Counted from the stretch's first letter, positions 42,325-51,365 are shown. The stretch is DNA of 64,000 nt from an uncultured Sphingomonadaceae bacterium (GCA_947501695.1 CANMWO010000001.1:434001-498000); one strand, 5' to 3'. Notes: generated from the sequence alone by a model not told the origin. Program-made: numbers and translations.

Positions 42325-42912
42325 TTAATTGTTTAGCTGTTCATTGGCCCATTGTTTCAATTCGTAGACTATCGTTTTCTGGGGCTTTGCAATACGATAA
42401 AAAATGGCGTTCAGAATAGCTGCCAAAAATTGCCGCAAATCAATTAATGCATATGGTGATCGATGCGCATCAAGGCCTTCGGTGGATAAAATTTTCATCA
42501 AGTCTTGGTGCGAGAGTAAATTTACAATCTGGCTCCAATCATTTTCGCCTTTAAGTGACATCAAACTAGATAATTCCACAATCAGAAAGCATTTAAACTC
42601 TTCGCTGTCCTCGCCCTGCTCTCCCAACGCTACACTAGCCACGGCTGACAACAGTGTATCTTCGAATTTAATAATCTCCTTTACGCTGCAGTCCGGTGTA
42701 GAACCGATTTCCAGGCAATCGAGAGCAAGGCCTATGAGTATTAGTTCGCGCCATGAGTAAGTGACGGTATTCTCTTTGCCAGTTTTGGCGCTGGCTGGAA
42801 AACCTAGGCGTTGAAAATGCTGCAATCTTCCCCGAAAAGCAACTTTTTTGCTTTCGATAATTCCATGCTTTTTTGAGAAAATATCCAGAATTTCCGCATT
42901 TGAAAATTCCAT
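42325..42912 (-). CDS. Hypothetical protein, possible DNA-binding regulator
   Basis: A 195-residue soluble protein, unrecognised. The first 75 residues (ILDIFSKKHGIIESKKVAFRGRLQHFQRLGF, then YSWRELILIGLALDCLEIG) have the size and pattern of a MerR-like winged-helix segment, in which an aromatic/basic helix is followed by a helix selecting an activator surface; this is inference. The remainder is helical with an acidic loop. GGGAG precedes the ATG. A similar size class of regulators flanks it. Confidence 0.6.
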   Translation of the reverse strand: MEFSNAEILDIFSKKHGIIESKKVAFRGRLQHFQRLGFPASAKTGKENTVTYSWRELILIGLALDCLEIGSTPDCSVKEIIKFEDTLLSAVASVALGEQGEDSEEFKCFLIVELSSLMSLKGENDWSQIVNLLSHQDLMKILSTEGLDAHRSPYALIDLRQFLAAILNAIFYRIAKPQKTIVYELKQWANEQLNN

Positions 42913-42988
42913 GGTTTACTCCCGTATTTTGAGGTTTCTGGCATCCGGAAAGCTAGATTATAGTATGGCGCTAGTGAAGATAATGATC

Positions 42989-43315
42989 TTACGAATCCGG
43001 TTTGTCAAAAATGGATTCAAACCTTTGCCTCGCGCTAGCAGATAACTTTATTTCGGAGTTCACAGGCGCTTCTCCAGATGATGTTTCAATGACCCCTTGA
43101 GTCTCTAATACTGATAGATACCGATCAAAAATGGATGGTGCGGTTGCTACCAGCCTAATCAAATCGTTTCTATCCAACCTACTTCCGCGACATTGTGCGA
43201 TATAGAGATTGAGGCCTATCGCCAAAGGTACATTCTTTGATATATTCCCACCAACTACTTGTTCACAAACTGTGAGTAAATCGAAGAAACTCTCTAATTT
43301 TCGTTCCTGAAGCAC
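42989..43315 (-). CDS. Small winged-helix-like protein coupled to radC
   Basis: A 108-residue protein with a predicted winged helix: VPLAIGLNLYIAQCRGSRLDRNDLIRLV, TAPSIFDRYLSVLETQGVIETSS and IKLSASARQRFESIF. The start is a GTG placed directly after the radC stop (TAAGTG), so it is translationally coupled and probably co-expressed with radC. The role is unknown; transcriptional control is the likely activity. Confidence 0.62.
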   Translation of the reverse strand: MLQERKLESFFDLLTVCEQVVGGNISKNVPLAIGLNLYIAQCRGSRLDRNDLIRLVATAPSIFDRYLSVLETQGVIETSSGEAPVNSEIKLSASARQRFESIFDKPDS

Positions 43316-44092
43316 TTATGGTTTCCTTATGATTTCAAGCATTGATTGAAGGCAAGCTTCCAACATTTTGGTTGGTTTTTGTATCATATTTCCAATTGGT
43401 TGCTTTGAGGGATATTTGATTCGCAAAAGGTTTGATTCCCGCAGGCTACTAATTCCACTTCGGGCGACGATGAGATGATCGATCATCTCCAATTCAAATG
43501 TCTCGCAAGCCGCAATTATTTTCTCAGTCAACAAGACATCTGATGAACTGGGCTTGGGATCCCCGGAAGGGTGGTTATGAACCAATATGATTCCAGTTGC
43601 GTTAAGGTCCAGCGCGGCTTTGACTACTTGTCGGGCATAAATCTGAACTCGGTTCACAGTGCCGATACCCATCAATCGATCCTCAATAAGACGATGGGTA
43701 GCATCCAAAAACAAAACGCGAAAAAATTCGTTTTCTTTCGCAGAATAGCTGTTGAACAAATAGTCATGTAATGTGCTGGAATTTGGTAAAACAGGACCGG
43801 TTAGAATTTCCCGCTCCAACGCATATGCAAAGGAATTTGCTATAATTTTTAGATAACGAGTAACTGGCTGACTAAAGTCCAGTGCCAAAGAGTCGTTCTT
43901 AGCAAAATATTGAAAAAGCTCATTAATAGAACTGAACTTGGAGAAAAGATGCTTAGCCTCGGTGGTGGCATTTTTACCAACAATGGGCTCAACAATCAGA
44001 GCGATCGCCCTTATGTCTCTCGCTCTAATCTTAGCCTTTTTCTGCTCCGCAAAGCTGCCCAAATCAGTATTGCCAATTGCGGATAGCTCCAT
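43316..44092 (-). CDS. radC: RadC-family JAMM/MPN+ domain protein
   Basis: A 258-residue protein of the RadC family (UPF0758). The N-terminal part (IRARDIRAIALIVEPIVG) corresponds to the helical region, and the C-terminal domain has the JAMM metal site: a Glu in the early strand, HNHPSGDPKPSSSD, and LEMIDHLIV with the RadC GISSLRESNLL tail. Despite the historical name, a DNA-repair role is unproven. The ATG at 44092 is chosen; a TTG at 44200 would extend it. Either way the 5' end overlaps the upstream membrane-protein gene by 82 or 190 bases in another frame, unusual for a bacterial operon. Confidence 0.8.
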   Translation of the reverse strand: MELSAIGNTDLGSFAEQKKAKIRARDIRAIALIVEPIVGKNATTEAKHLFSKFSSINELFQYFAKNDSLALDFSQPVTRYLKIIANSFAYALEREILTGPVLPNSSTLHDYLFNSYSAKENEFFRVLFLDATHRLIEDRLMGIGTVNRVQIYARQVVKAALDLNATGIILVHNHPSGDPKPSSSDVLLTEKIIAACETFELEMIDHLIVARSGISSLRESNLLRIKYPSKQPIGNMIQKPTKMLEACLQSMLEIIRKP

Positions 44093-44433
44093 GCTCCCTG
44101 CGTGAGCCCCACTCCGTAAGATTGTAGATCTTTCCCAACCCACGTCACGAAAAACGTTAGAACTGGGATCGTTTGAAATGCTGCGATTGGCATCGGCCAA
44201 AATCTTTTACTCCGAAAAGCTATGCTTGTAAGGATGAGCAGTGCCAGCAAGTCTATAACAAATATGCCGATCTGCGGTTCCATCCAACTAGCATCACCAA
44301 GCCAATAAACTAGGCCTGTGGTTACAAAGTTAACGATTAAAACGGTAAGAGCTAAACGCTCTTCGAAACGTCCCATCGAAAAAACGAATGCGACCGCAGC
44401 TATCACAGTGACTAAGAATATCCAGAAGCCCAT
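44011..44433 (-). CDS. Hypothetical four-helix membrane protein
   Basis: A 140-residue inner-membrane protein with hydrophobic segments near residues 3-20, 27-45, 52-70 and 85-103 and a basic C-terminal end (RSRKRLRLERET). No family name recognised. Its 3' end overlaps the 5' end of radC. It follows the gene at 44480 by about 45 bases, so the run 45462-42989 may be one transcript. Confidence 0.65.
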   Translation of the reverse strand: MGFWIFLVTVIAAVAFVFSMGRFEERLALTVLIVNFVTTGLVYWLGDASWMEPQIGIFVIDLLALLILTSIAFRSKRFWPMPIAAFQTIPVLTFFVTWVGKDLQSYGVGLTQGAWSYPQLAILIWAALRSRKRLRLERET

Positions 44434-44479
44434 TGGACAAGCTTTAGCAATGTACTAGCGGCGGTCAACACGTCAGATT

Positions 44480-44842
44480 TTACGCTGCTTTTTGATTGTC
44501 ATCCTTGCTCACAACAACCGGTTCATTGGCAGCTTCAACTAGAGGTGGCTTCCAAAAATTGCCGCCCGCATAAGTCCGTAAACCCATTTCATCGCGGGCA
44601 TCTGCAAATGCTGCATGAGCTGCCACCATTTGCGCTCTAGCGTCATGAAGTGATTTGATCGCCTCGCCGGTCAGGCCAATCGCGTCTTGGGCCACAACGG
44701 CAGAGAGGTTGGCTTTCTGTCGACCAGTTGAAACTGTAATAGTCAGATCACCCGCACATGCCAGCGCATCATCTATCGCGGCTTCCAGTGCAGTTAGTTT
44801 TTCAGTTACATCTTTTACAACACGCAAACGGTTCTTCAACAT
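44480..44842 (-). CDS. Hypothetical helical protein
   Basis: A 120-residue soluble, alpha-helical, alanine-rich protein (VTEKLTALEAAIDDALACAGDL; EAIKSLHDARAQMVAAHAAFADARDEMGL). Not recognised. The ATG at 44842 has AGGAG eight bases upstream and is preferred over a TTG at 44905. Placed between the anchored LuxR-type regulator and the membrane protein, it may belong to the same unit. Confidence 0.65.
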   Translation of the reverse strand: MLKNRLRVVKDVTEKLTALEAAIDDALACAGDLTITVSTGRQKANLSAVVAQDAIGLTGEAIKSLHDARAQMVAAHAAFADARDEMGLRTYAGGNFWKPPLVEAANEPVVVSKDDNQKAA

Positions 44843-44901
44843 CACCAAACTCCTATCGCCCAAAGGAACGAAATATTCCGAAGTAGATATGAGAAGCCTG
44901 A

Positions 44902-45462
44902 TCAAACCAGTCGCGAAATACCCTCTGCCAAATTGACCAATAGAGCGAATGCAACAAGTCCGGACACCATGATAAATATCATCAAAGCCGTTCTTGTACC
45001 GATTGAAAGTTGGTTTTCCCTATCTACATCAAACAGAGCCGAAAGAAGCGTGGACCGTTTTGGGTTTTGAGCAGGCTTGTCAAAGACAAATGCCTGAGCA
45101 TCCCTTAACTCGGCCTCTCCACTGTCAGTTGATGGGCTCAGTTCATCAATCAACGCCCCTTCTTTGCGGGCATAGCGATATTTCGGAAGACCCGAACTTT
45201 GGTGTACCAAAGTCTGGCATACATCTGCGCTATCATTACTTATGTCAGCCTCATAAGAAGTCAATAAACGGGCTGCTTCGGCTCGGCTGGAGACACCTAA
45301 AATGGATTGGGCGCGTTTAAGGCGCTGATCCACAGTATGGTGAGAGATATCTAAAATTCTGGCTATCTGCTTCGAGGACATCAGACTGGCAACCAGCCGC
45401 AAGCATTGCTTTTGCGGTTCTTTCAGTTTTTCGATCTTGGAGTCGACGTTCCGTTTACTCAT
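44902..45462 (-). CDS. LuxR-type HTH protein with C-terminal membrane anchor
   Basis: A 186-residue protein with an N-terminal LuxR/GerE helix-turn-helix (LKEPQKQCLRLVASLMSSKQIARILDISHHTVDQRLKRAQSILGVSSRAEAARLL), a Ser/Asp-rich linker and a C-terminal transmembrane helix (TALMIFIMVSGLVAFALLVNLA). LuxR domains usually sit at the C-terminus of soluble regulators; here DNA binding appears tethered to the inner membrane. The ATG at 45462 starts just before the HTH. Confidence 0.78.
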   Translation of the reverse strand: MSKRNVDSKIEKLKEPQKQCLRLVASLMSSKQIARILDISHHTVDQRLKRAQSILGVSSRAEAARLLTSYEADISNDSADVCQTLVHQSSGLPKYRYARKEGALIDELSPSTDSGEAELRDAQAFVFDKPAQNPKRSTLLSALFDVDRENQLSIGTRTALMIFIMVSGLVAFALLVNLAEGISRLV

Positions 45463-45687
45463 ATGCTTTGCCCCACATAAAAAACGATTATCAGATGCAG
45501 TGAGTTGCTGCAAATAGCGATTCTGATAACATTGTTTTACTTTCTGGGATTGATCTAAAATACTCTCTTTCAGGATCTTGCGGAAACCAGCGTTGTGGCC
45601 GCTTTACTGAAATATGGATTCGTAGCAGCGATGGAAGCAATCAATTTTTCGTTAGGCTGTTCTTTGCCAAAATCTAACAGGGAATGG

Positions 45688-46962
45688 TCAGTTTTCTTCA
45701 ACCCATTCTCTTTGCAATGGCCGGCCTGCTAGGGCCATGAAGCATGCCGCTATCACATAGAATATAAGCGATATCAGCATGGAATAGCGCAAGCTATCCT
45801 CGCCATAGATGGGAGTTAAGCTATCGGATAGTGCGCCGAGAAAGAATATTCCGCCGCCAATGCCGATGAGATTATTGATCAGCAAGAATAGCGCCGAGGC
45901 AGTGGCGCGGGTTTCTGCGGTGACGAGATGCTGGATCGCCGATAACACCGGTCCCAACCAGATATATGCGAGGCCTTGTGGGATCAGAAAGAGGATGAAG
46001 GCAAGTGTCGCTGAACCGCTCATAATACCCGCGGCGAATAGCGGTACCGCGAGCAGGAAGGCGGCGGCCGGAACGAGCCCGTAAGCAGCTTTATTTTTGC
46101 TGCCCAGCCAGTCGCCCAATATGCCGCCGCCAATCACGCCTGCAACGCCGCCGATCAGCAGGATGGATCCGAAGAACAGGGATGTTTCGATAAGGTCCAA
46201 GCCAAAGCTGCGTTGCAACAGGCTAGGCAGCCAGAAAGCAATGCCATAGCCGAGCATCGAACTCGAGGCTGCACCAAAAGCAAGAAACCAGAAGGCGCGT
46301 TTTTTCGACAGGATTTTGAGAATATCGATGAAGCGGACCTGCGGCGGAGTTTCATTTACATCGACAGGCTTTTTGATGGGATCACGGACCAGATATTTGA
46401 AAACGGGTGCAATCAGCACGCCAGATAGGCCGACGACAAGGAAGGCTAGGCGCCAATCAACCGTTGCGGCAATATAGCCGCCTGCCATCACGCCGGTCGC
46501 CGAGCCGATTGGGATGCCCAATGAGTAGATAGACAGGGCGCGTGCACGTTTTTCGCTGGGAAAATATTCCGCTATCAACGCATAAGAAGGTGCGACGCCG
46601 CCAGCCTCACCGATGCCAACGCCCAGGCGTGCGAGGAAGATCGACCAGAAACCCTGCGCAAAACCACAAAGCGCGGTAAACCCGCTCCAGATGCCCAAAG
46701 ACATGGTAATAACCCAGCTGCGATTGGTCTTGTCGGCAATCCAGCCGAGCGGGACGGCCAGGGTCGAATAGAGCAGGGCAAAGGCAATCCCGCCGAGCAA
46801 CCCCATCTGCGTGTCACTAAGTCCAAGATCCGCCTGAATGGGACCCGCAAGAATAGCCAGTATCTGCCGGTCGACAAAATTGAAGATATAGACAAGCAGC
46901 AACATGCCGAGCGCGACATTGGGAGATGTCGTTCGGGGCAGGGCGGGTGCTTTGCTCGCCAT
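45688..46962 (-). CDS. MFS transporter, spinster-like family
   Basis: A 424-residue inner-membrane carrier with twelve predicted helices. The motifs VDRQILAILAGPIQADLGLSDTQMGLLGG and GWIADKTNRS (loop 2-3) and ARLGVGIGEAGGVAPSYALI are typical of the bacterial spinster-like branch, often found beside catabolic genes in sphingomonads. Substrate unknown. Its ATG follows the hydrolase stop without a gap (TAAATG), so it belongs to the receptor-hydrolase-carrier operon. Confidence 0.88.
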   Translation of the reverse strand: MASKAPALPRTTSPNVALGMLLLVYIFNFVDRQILAILAGPIQADLGLSDTQMGLLGGIAFALLYSTLAVPLGWIADKTNRSWVITMSLGIWSGFTALCGFAQGFWSIFLARLGVGIGEAGGVAPSYALIAEYFPSEKRARALSIYSLGIPIGSATGVMAGGYIAATVDWRLAFLVVGLSGVLIAPVFKYLVRDPIKKPVDVNETPPQVRFIDILKILSKKRAFWFLAFGAASSSMLGYGIAFWLPSLLQRSFGLDLIETSLFFGSILLIGGVAGVIGGGILGDWLGSKNKAAYGLVPAAAFLLAVPLFAAGIMSGSATLAFILFLIPQGLAYIWLGPVLSAIQHLVTAETRATASALFLLINNLIGIGGGIFFLGALSDSLTPIYGEDSLRYSMLISLIFYVIAACFMALAGRPLQREWVEEN

Positions 46963-47868
46963 TTAGCGACCGATGTCCTGCAAGAATGGATCAATCGCAG
47001 CCAAGGCCGCCGGTTCATCAAGCATTGGTGCGTGCCCTCGGTATGCGATTTCTACCGCACTGATCGGTCCGCTATGGCGTTTCTGCATTTCTGCAATGGT
47101 CGCGCGTGCAATAATGTCTGACAGTCCGCCGTGGATGATCAAGGTGGGGATGGCGGTGAGTTGGTCCCATATCGGCCAGAGGTCGGGCGGGACAGCCGTT
47201 TGTTCGTTTCCCGAAAGACCTGCGGAAATGGATGGATCATAAGCGAATTTTATCGACCCGCCGGGCAGCTGCTCACAAGTGCGTCGGGCAAAGCCAAGCC
47301 AGTCTTGGTCACCATAGCCGACCATTACATCGCCATGGACTTTGCGGCAATGATCTGCGGCCTGCTGCCAGCTTTCAAACGGCGCCAGTGCGCCGACATA
47401 GCTTTGAATGCGGTCCAGCCCCTCCTGTTCCACCACTGGACCGACATCATTTAGGATGAGGCTGTCAAAGCGCTGCGGCTGGGCTGCGGCCATCATCATC
47501 GCCATCAGCCCGCCCATGGATGTGCCGATCAGGCCAAGGCTATTTATCTGCAGGCCGTTAATCAGCGTCATCATGTCGTTAGCATAGGTCGCTGGTGTAT
47601 AATATTCTGGTTCGGGATCATAGTCGGAGCGCCCGCGCCCTCGTTGATCGGCTATGATGAGCCGATACCGTCCGGCGAGATGCGCGGCCAAGCCTTCAAA
47701 ATCAGCACTATTGCGGGTCAATCCGTGCATTAAAAGCAACGGCGGTCCATCGCTTTCATAGATACGCGCGTAAAGCGTTAGCCGGTCATCGCTGCTACGA
47801 TAAAAATGATCCTGATAGGCAGGCGGATCACCATATTTGCGATCCGCTTGAAGGGAGCTATCTATCAC
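46963..47868 (-). CDS. Alpha/beta-fold hydrolase
   Basis: A 301-residue cytosolic esterase/lactonase-type enzyme. It has the oxyanion motif LMHGL, the ADQRGRGRSD segment, nucleophile elbow GTSMGG (Ser near residue 118), probable acid Asp in HGGLSD and catalytic His in GHAPMLDEP. The reaction is probably hydrolysis of an ester or similar bond in a compound taken up by the TonB receptor. GTG start, ten bases downstream of the receptor stop. Confidence 0.87.
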   Translation of the reverse strand: MIDSSLQADRKYGDPPAYQDHFYRSSDDRLTLYARIYESDGPPLLLMHGLTRNSADFEGLAAHLAGRYRLIIADQRGRGRSDYDPEPEYYTPATYANDMMTLINGLQINSLGLIGTSMGGLMAMMMAAAQPQRFDSLILNDVGPVVEQEGLDRIQSYVGALAPFESWQQAADHCRKVHGDVMVGYGDQDWLGFARRTCEQLPGGSIKFAYDPSISAGLSGNEQTAVPPDLWPIWDQLTAIPTLIIHGGLSDIIARATIAEMQKRHSGPISAVEIAYRGHAPMLDEPAALAAIDPFLQDIGR

Positions 47869-47878
47869 GTTTGCTGGC

Positions 47879-50218
47879 TTAAAACTTGATTTCGCCAGTT
47901 ACGAATACCCGCCGCGGGTCTCCGAAAAAGGATGTCAACGTGCCTTCCAGCCCTAAGGTGGAAACAAACGGCGCGCCATTTTGCCCGCCCGAGACGAAAT
48001 TATAACCAGCGACTTTGTAACGTTTGTCGAACAGGTTTTTGCCATGCACGCCGATGGAGAACAGGTCATTGTCGTCGGTGTAGACCAAGCTGGCGTCGAC
48101 AAGTGCAAAGCCATCTTGATCGAGGAAAGCATTCGCCGTCTCAAACTGACTGGCATCGCTGCGGAAGGAAATTGAGCTGATTAGGTCGAGAATGCCGCTC
48201 GCAACCGGAACGCCGAGATTGACCGACATGCTGCCGGTCCATTCGGGGGTGTTCTGGAACACGCGTTGGTCCGCGACATCATTGCCGAAAGCATCGATAA
48301 ACGTGTTATATTTGGCGTCCAGATAGCCGAGTGACCAGCTGACATTGAACCGGCTACCGGCTCCGGCAAAATCCTTGCCAACCAATGCGCGGCCTTCAAA
48401 TTCGAAACCGTTAACATCAGCGCTGGCAGCGTTGGAGGTAATGCCAGCGAAACTGTCATTGGTGCCATCACCATCGGTATCGACTCCGACAGAGCCGGGT
48501 ATCTGTACATCGGAATAGTCACCTTTAAAGGCGGCAACACTGATATTCAGGCGATTATCGAGCAGCGATGCTTTCCAGCCAAGTTCGTAGCTGTCGACCG
48601 TCTCTGGATCAAACTGGAGAAAGTCGAAAATTTCGTCCGCTGATACGGTTCCATCCAGATTGAAGTCCGGCGTTGCGCTGGTCTGGCCGCGCGGATCGAA
48701 CCCGCCGCCTTTAAAGCCGCGGGAATAGGTGAAATAGATATTATGGTTTTCGTTAGGCTTCCAGCTGATCGATGCACGGGGGGTGAACTCCTTGAACGTA
48801 TCGCTGCCGGTAAAGTCAGATGTTACTGCAATCGGAACGCCTGCGCCGTTAAATTGGTCTGAGAAGCCATTGATGAATGTTGTCCGCAAAATACGTGAAC
48901 TGCGCTTGTCACTGGTATAACGACCACCTACCGACAGGCTGAGATGATCAGAAATATCATAGGTGAAATCACCAAAGATCGACCAGGTCTCGGTATCGAC
49001 ATCGCCTAGCGTCTGGGCATTCAGACCCGGTAAACCGACAAAGGGTAGGGCGCCGGTTGTCGCCAGCAGCACATCGAAGACGTTGAAGGCGCTGGCATCC
49101 AGATAATAAGCGCCCAAGACGCCGTTCAGATTATCGCTTTCATACAGGACTTGAAATTCCTGACTAAACTGGTCGTTCTCGTAGATGACCGGAACATCGA
49201 GATCTTCTGACGGCAAGCTGTCAAAGTCGATATTGGAAGAAGATTTGTCTTCGCGGTAAGCGGTGATGCTTTTGAGCGTAATATTGTCCGAAACCGGCGC
49301 TTCGATCAGCAGGGATCCGCCATAAGCTTCGACCAGTTGCTCAGGAACTGTCAGGCCGGCCCGCGTATCAAAAACATCGTCCAGAACTGGCGCACCAGTA
49401 AGCAGGCTGGGTATCAGCCGGTGGCCTTGCCGCGGATCGCTTTCGTCGCGGATATAGTCGCCGGACAGGCGCACGAAAAAGCCGTCATGATCATATTCGA
49501 TACTGCCGCGTGCAGCCCAGACGTCTTTATTGTAATTTTCAACACCGGCCTGCACTAGATTGTCACCAAAACCACCACGGCTGAGCCGTGCAGCGCTGGC
49601 ACCGATGCGCAGATTATCCGTCACCGGCGTAGAAGCGGTAACGATCAGGTCGGCCTGGTTGTAGGAACCGTAAGTTCCTTTGACTTTCACCGCGACGTCA
49701 TCGGGTAAACGCCGCGACACATATTTAATTGCGCCGCCAATAGTGTTGCGGCCATATAAAGTGCCCTGTGGCCCGCGTAAAACTTCGATCCGTTCGACGT
49801 CATAAATGTCGAGAACAGAGGCTTGAGGCCGGTTGAGATAGACATCATCAACATAGAGGCCGACGCCTGCTTCAAATCCAGCGACAGGATCTTGCTGTCC
49901 AACGCCGCGAATAAAAGCGGTTAATGTCGTGTTTGTGCCTCGTGAGACTTCCAAAGTGAGGTTGGGGACTTCCTGGCCAATTTCGGTAATGTCCTGCACA
50001 CCCGTAGCGGTCAAAGTATCGCCGCTAATTGCCGTGATTGACAGGGGAACATCCACCAGACGCTCTTCACGGCGGCGAGCGGTGACGACGATCGTGCCAT
50101 CATCCGTATCCCCGGATGCTGTTTCTGTGACTTGTGCATGGGCGGTCGCTGGGATGGCCAATGCTGTCGCCAAGCTCGATACCAAAGCCGCATAACTAAC
50201 ACTGTGTTGAAATCTCAT
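47879..50218 (-). CDS. TonB-dependent outer-membrane receptor
   Basis: A 779-residue outer-membrane transporter. It has a signal peptide ending IPATAHA-Q, a TonB-box/plug region (DGTIVVTARRREERLVDVPLSITAISG; GTLYGRNTIGGAIKYVSRRLPDD) and a 22-strand barrel ending with Phe (VFVTGEIKF). The plug type is that of receptors for organic nutrients rather than siderophore-specific ones; the ligand is unknown. The ATG at 50218 follows AGGAGG by eight bases; the frame extends further upstream but without a ribosome-binding site. First gene of the operon with the hydrolase and MFS carrier. Confidence 0.93.
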   Translation of the reverse strand: MRFQHSVSYAALVSSLATALAIPATAHAQVTETASGDTDDGTIVVTARRREERLVDVPLSITAISGDTLTATGVQDITEIGQEVPNLTLEVSRGTNTTLTAFIRGVGQQDPVAGFEAGVGLYVDDVYLNRPQASVLDIYDVERIEVLRGPQGTLYGRNTIGGAIKYVSRRLPDDVAVKVKGTYGSYNQADLIVTASTPVTDNLRIGASAARLSRGGFGDNLVQAGVENYNKDVWAARGSIEYDHDGFFVRLSGDYIRDESDPRQGHRLIPSLLTGAPVLDDVFDTRAGLTVPEQLVEAYGGSLLIEAPVSDNITLKSITAYREDKSSSNIDFDSLPSEDLDVPVIYENDQFSQEFQVLYESDNLNGVLGAYYLDASAFNVFDVLLATTGALPFVGLPGLNAQTLGDVDTETWSIFGDFTYDISDHLSLSVGGRYTSDKRSSRILRTTFINGFSDQFNGAGVPIAVTSDFTGSDTFKEFTPRASISWKPNENHNIYFTYSRGFKGGGFDPRGQTSATPDFNLDGTVSADEIFDFLQFDPETVDSYELGWKASLLDNRLNISVAAFKGDYSDVQIPGSVGVDTDGDGTNDSFAGITSNAASADVNGFEFEGRALVGKDFAGAGSRFNVSWSLGYLDAKYNTFIDAFGNDVADQRVFQNTPEWTGSMSVNLGVPVASGILDLISSISFRSDASQFETANAFLDQDGFALVDASLVYTDDNDLFSIGVHGKNLFDKRYKVAGYNFVSGGQNGAPFVSTLGLEGTLTSFFGDPRRVFVTGEIKF

Positions 50219-50276
50219 AAGAGCATCCTCCTGCATATTTTTAGCCTGGAAATTCCAGATCGTTGATGTTGCTATA

Positions 50277-50307
50277 TTGAAACATGAACCATATTTCAAC
50301 TTTGAAA
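50277..50307. promoter_or_regulatory. Candidate TetR operator between receptor and tetR
   Basis: TTGAAA (50277-50282), 11 bases, TTTCAA (50294-50299) forms an inverted repeat, and a further TTGAAA (50302-50307) adds a second half-site. It lies in the 100-base gap between divergent genes, where an autoregulated TetR protein would bind. Confidence 0.5.
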
Positions 50308-50317
50308 TTTGCCAATC

Positions 50318-50971
50318 ATGAAAAATGCCGTTAGCCGTTACTTTATGGCCACAAAATATTCCGATCATGTCGAGTCTAAAGACAAGCAACCCCGCACGGC
50401 GCGCGGGCTTAAAACCAAACGCAAGTTACTGGATGCAGCCGCTCTGGAATTTGGTGAGAAAGGCTTTCATGAAGCTTCGATCACCGGGATAACCCAAAGG
50501 GCAGGGACCGCTCTGGGTAGTTTCTACACCTATTTCGATTCGAAGGAAGAATTGTTCAGCGCATTGGTCAAGGATATGAGCGCGCGTGTCAAAAGCCATG
50601 CGGGCAGTGCGATGATCGAGTGGCAGGATGCGCTGGAACGAGAAAAACTGGCGCTTGAGGCGTTTATGAATTTTGCCCGTGAACATAAGGAAATTTATCG
50701 GATTATTGATGAGGCAGAATTTGTTGATCCCGATAGCTATCGCACCCACTATGAAGAGACGGCAAAGCGGATTTTTGAAAGATTGCAGGACGGCGGTAAC
50801 TCAGGCGAATTCCGCGGCGATCTTGACGAAGCTCATGCCTGGGCGATCATGGGTATGAATGTCTTTCTTGGGTTAAGATATGGCATTTGGACTGAAGAGA
50901 AGTCCACCGTTGAGATAGCTAAAATCGCGAATGGGATATTGGCTTCAGGAATTACGACCATCACGAAATAG
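50318..50971 (+). CDS. TetR-family transcriptional regulator
   Basis: A 217-residue repressor-type regulator. The N-terminal helix-turn-helix is TKRKLLDAAALEFGEKGFHEASITGITQRAGTALGSFYTYFDSKEELF; the C-terminal ligand-binding domain contains FAREHKEIYRIIDEAEFVDPD. Divergent from the TonB receptor operon, which it probably controls. ATG codons at 50318 and 50345 are both possible. Confidence 0.85.
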   Translation: MKNAVSRYFMATKYSDHVESKDKQPRTARGLKTKRKLLDAAALEFGEKGFHEASITGITQRAGTALGSFYTYFDSKEELFSALVKDMSARVKSHAGSAMIEWQDALEREKLALEAFMNFAREHKEIYRIIDEAEFVDPDSYRTHYEETAKRIFERLQDGGNSGEFRGDLDEAHAWAIMGMNVFLGLRYGIWTEEKSTVEIAKIANGILASGITTITK

Positions 50972-51312
50972 ATTATTATTCTCTTTTTCTATAATGGGTT
51001 ATTGGTCTGGTGATGACAGTTTGGATCCCATTCGTTGCACCACTCTTTCTTCAATTTTCAATGTCTCGTGGCACCGCCCTTGCGCTCGGATTTAGTATAT
51101 ATTTCTTAATGACTTAGCGGCCGGTTAGACCAATGGATTGTATTCTGAGATCATTGCAGATGGTATTCCGCTTTCTTAGTGCAGCGACATACCGGGTGAA
51201 GGCGCTTTTGTTGAGGCTGTCGATATCGCTCTGAGAACTGTTTATGTTTGTGCTGCGGTGGCGTACATTTGTCACGGCGATGTCCCTCCATTTGCACGGA
51301 CTGGTGATAAAA
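50972..51312. other. Gene-free stretch between tetR and the PEP-CTERM gene
   Basis: No supported gene. A minus-strand frame at 51114-51365 covers part of it but starts inside the terminator hairpin and has no recognisable product. No RNA gene seen. Confidence 0.4.
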
Positions 51313-51342
51313 GCACCTCGCTGAATTGCTCCAGCGAGGTGC
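51313..51342 (-). terminator. Terminator of the first PEPxxWA-CTERM gene
   Basis: Perfect 10-base stem GCACCTCGCT / AGCGAGGTGC with a 10-base loop, followed on the minus strand by TTTTATC. A related hairpin with one mismatch lies at 52164-52193 after the second gene of this pair. Confidence 0.7.
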
Positions 51343-51365
51343 AGGGCTACACTCACGGGTCGCAA

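Noticed and set aside
43316-44092. RadC as a sign of a prophage or integrative element
   Set aside because: RadC-like genes do occur on mobile elements, but no integrase, phage structural or conjugation gene is nearby.
51114-51365. An 83-codon minus-strand frame downstream of the first PEP-CTERM gene
   Set aside because: It begins within the terminator hairpin and matches nothing known; a gene remnant is possible but not supportable.
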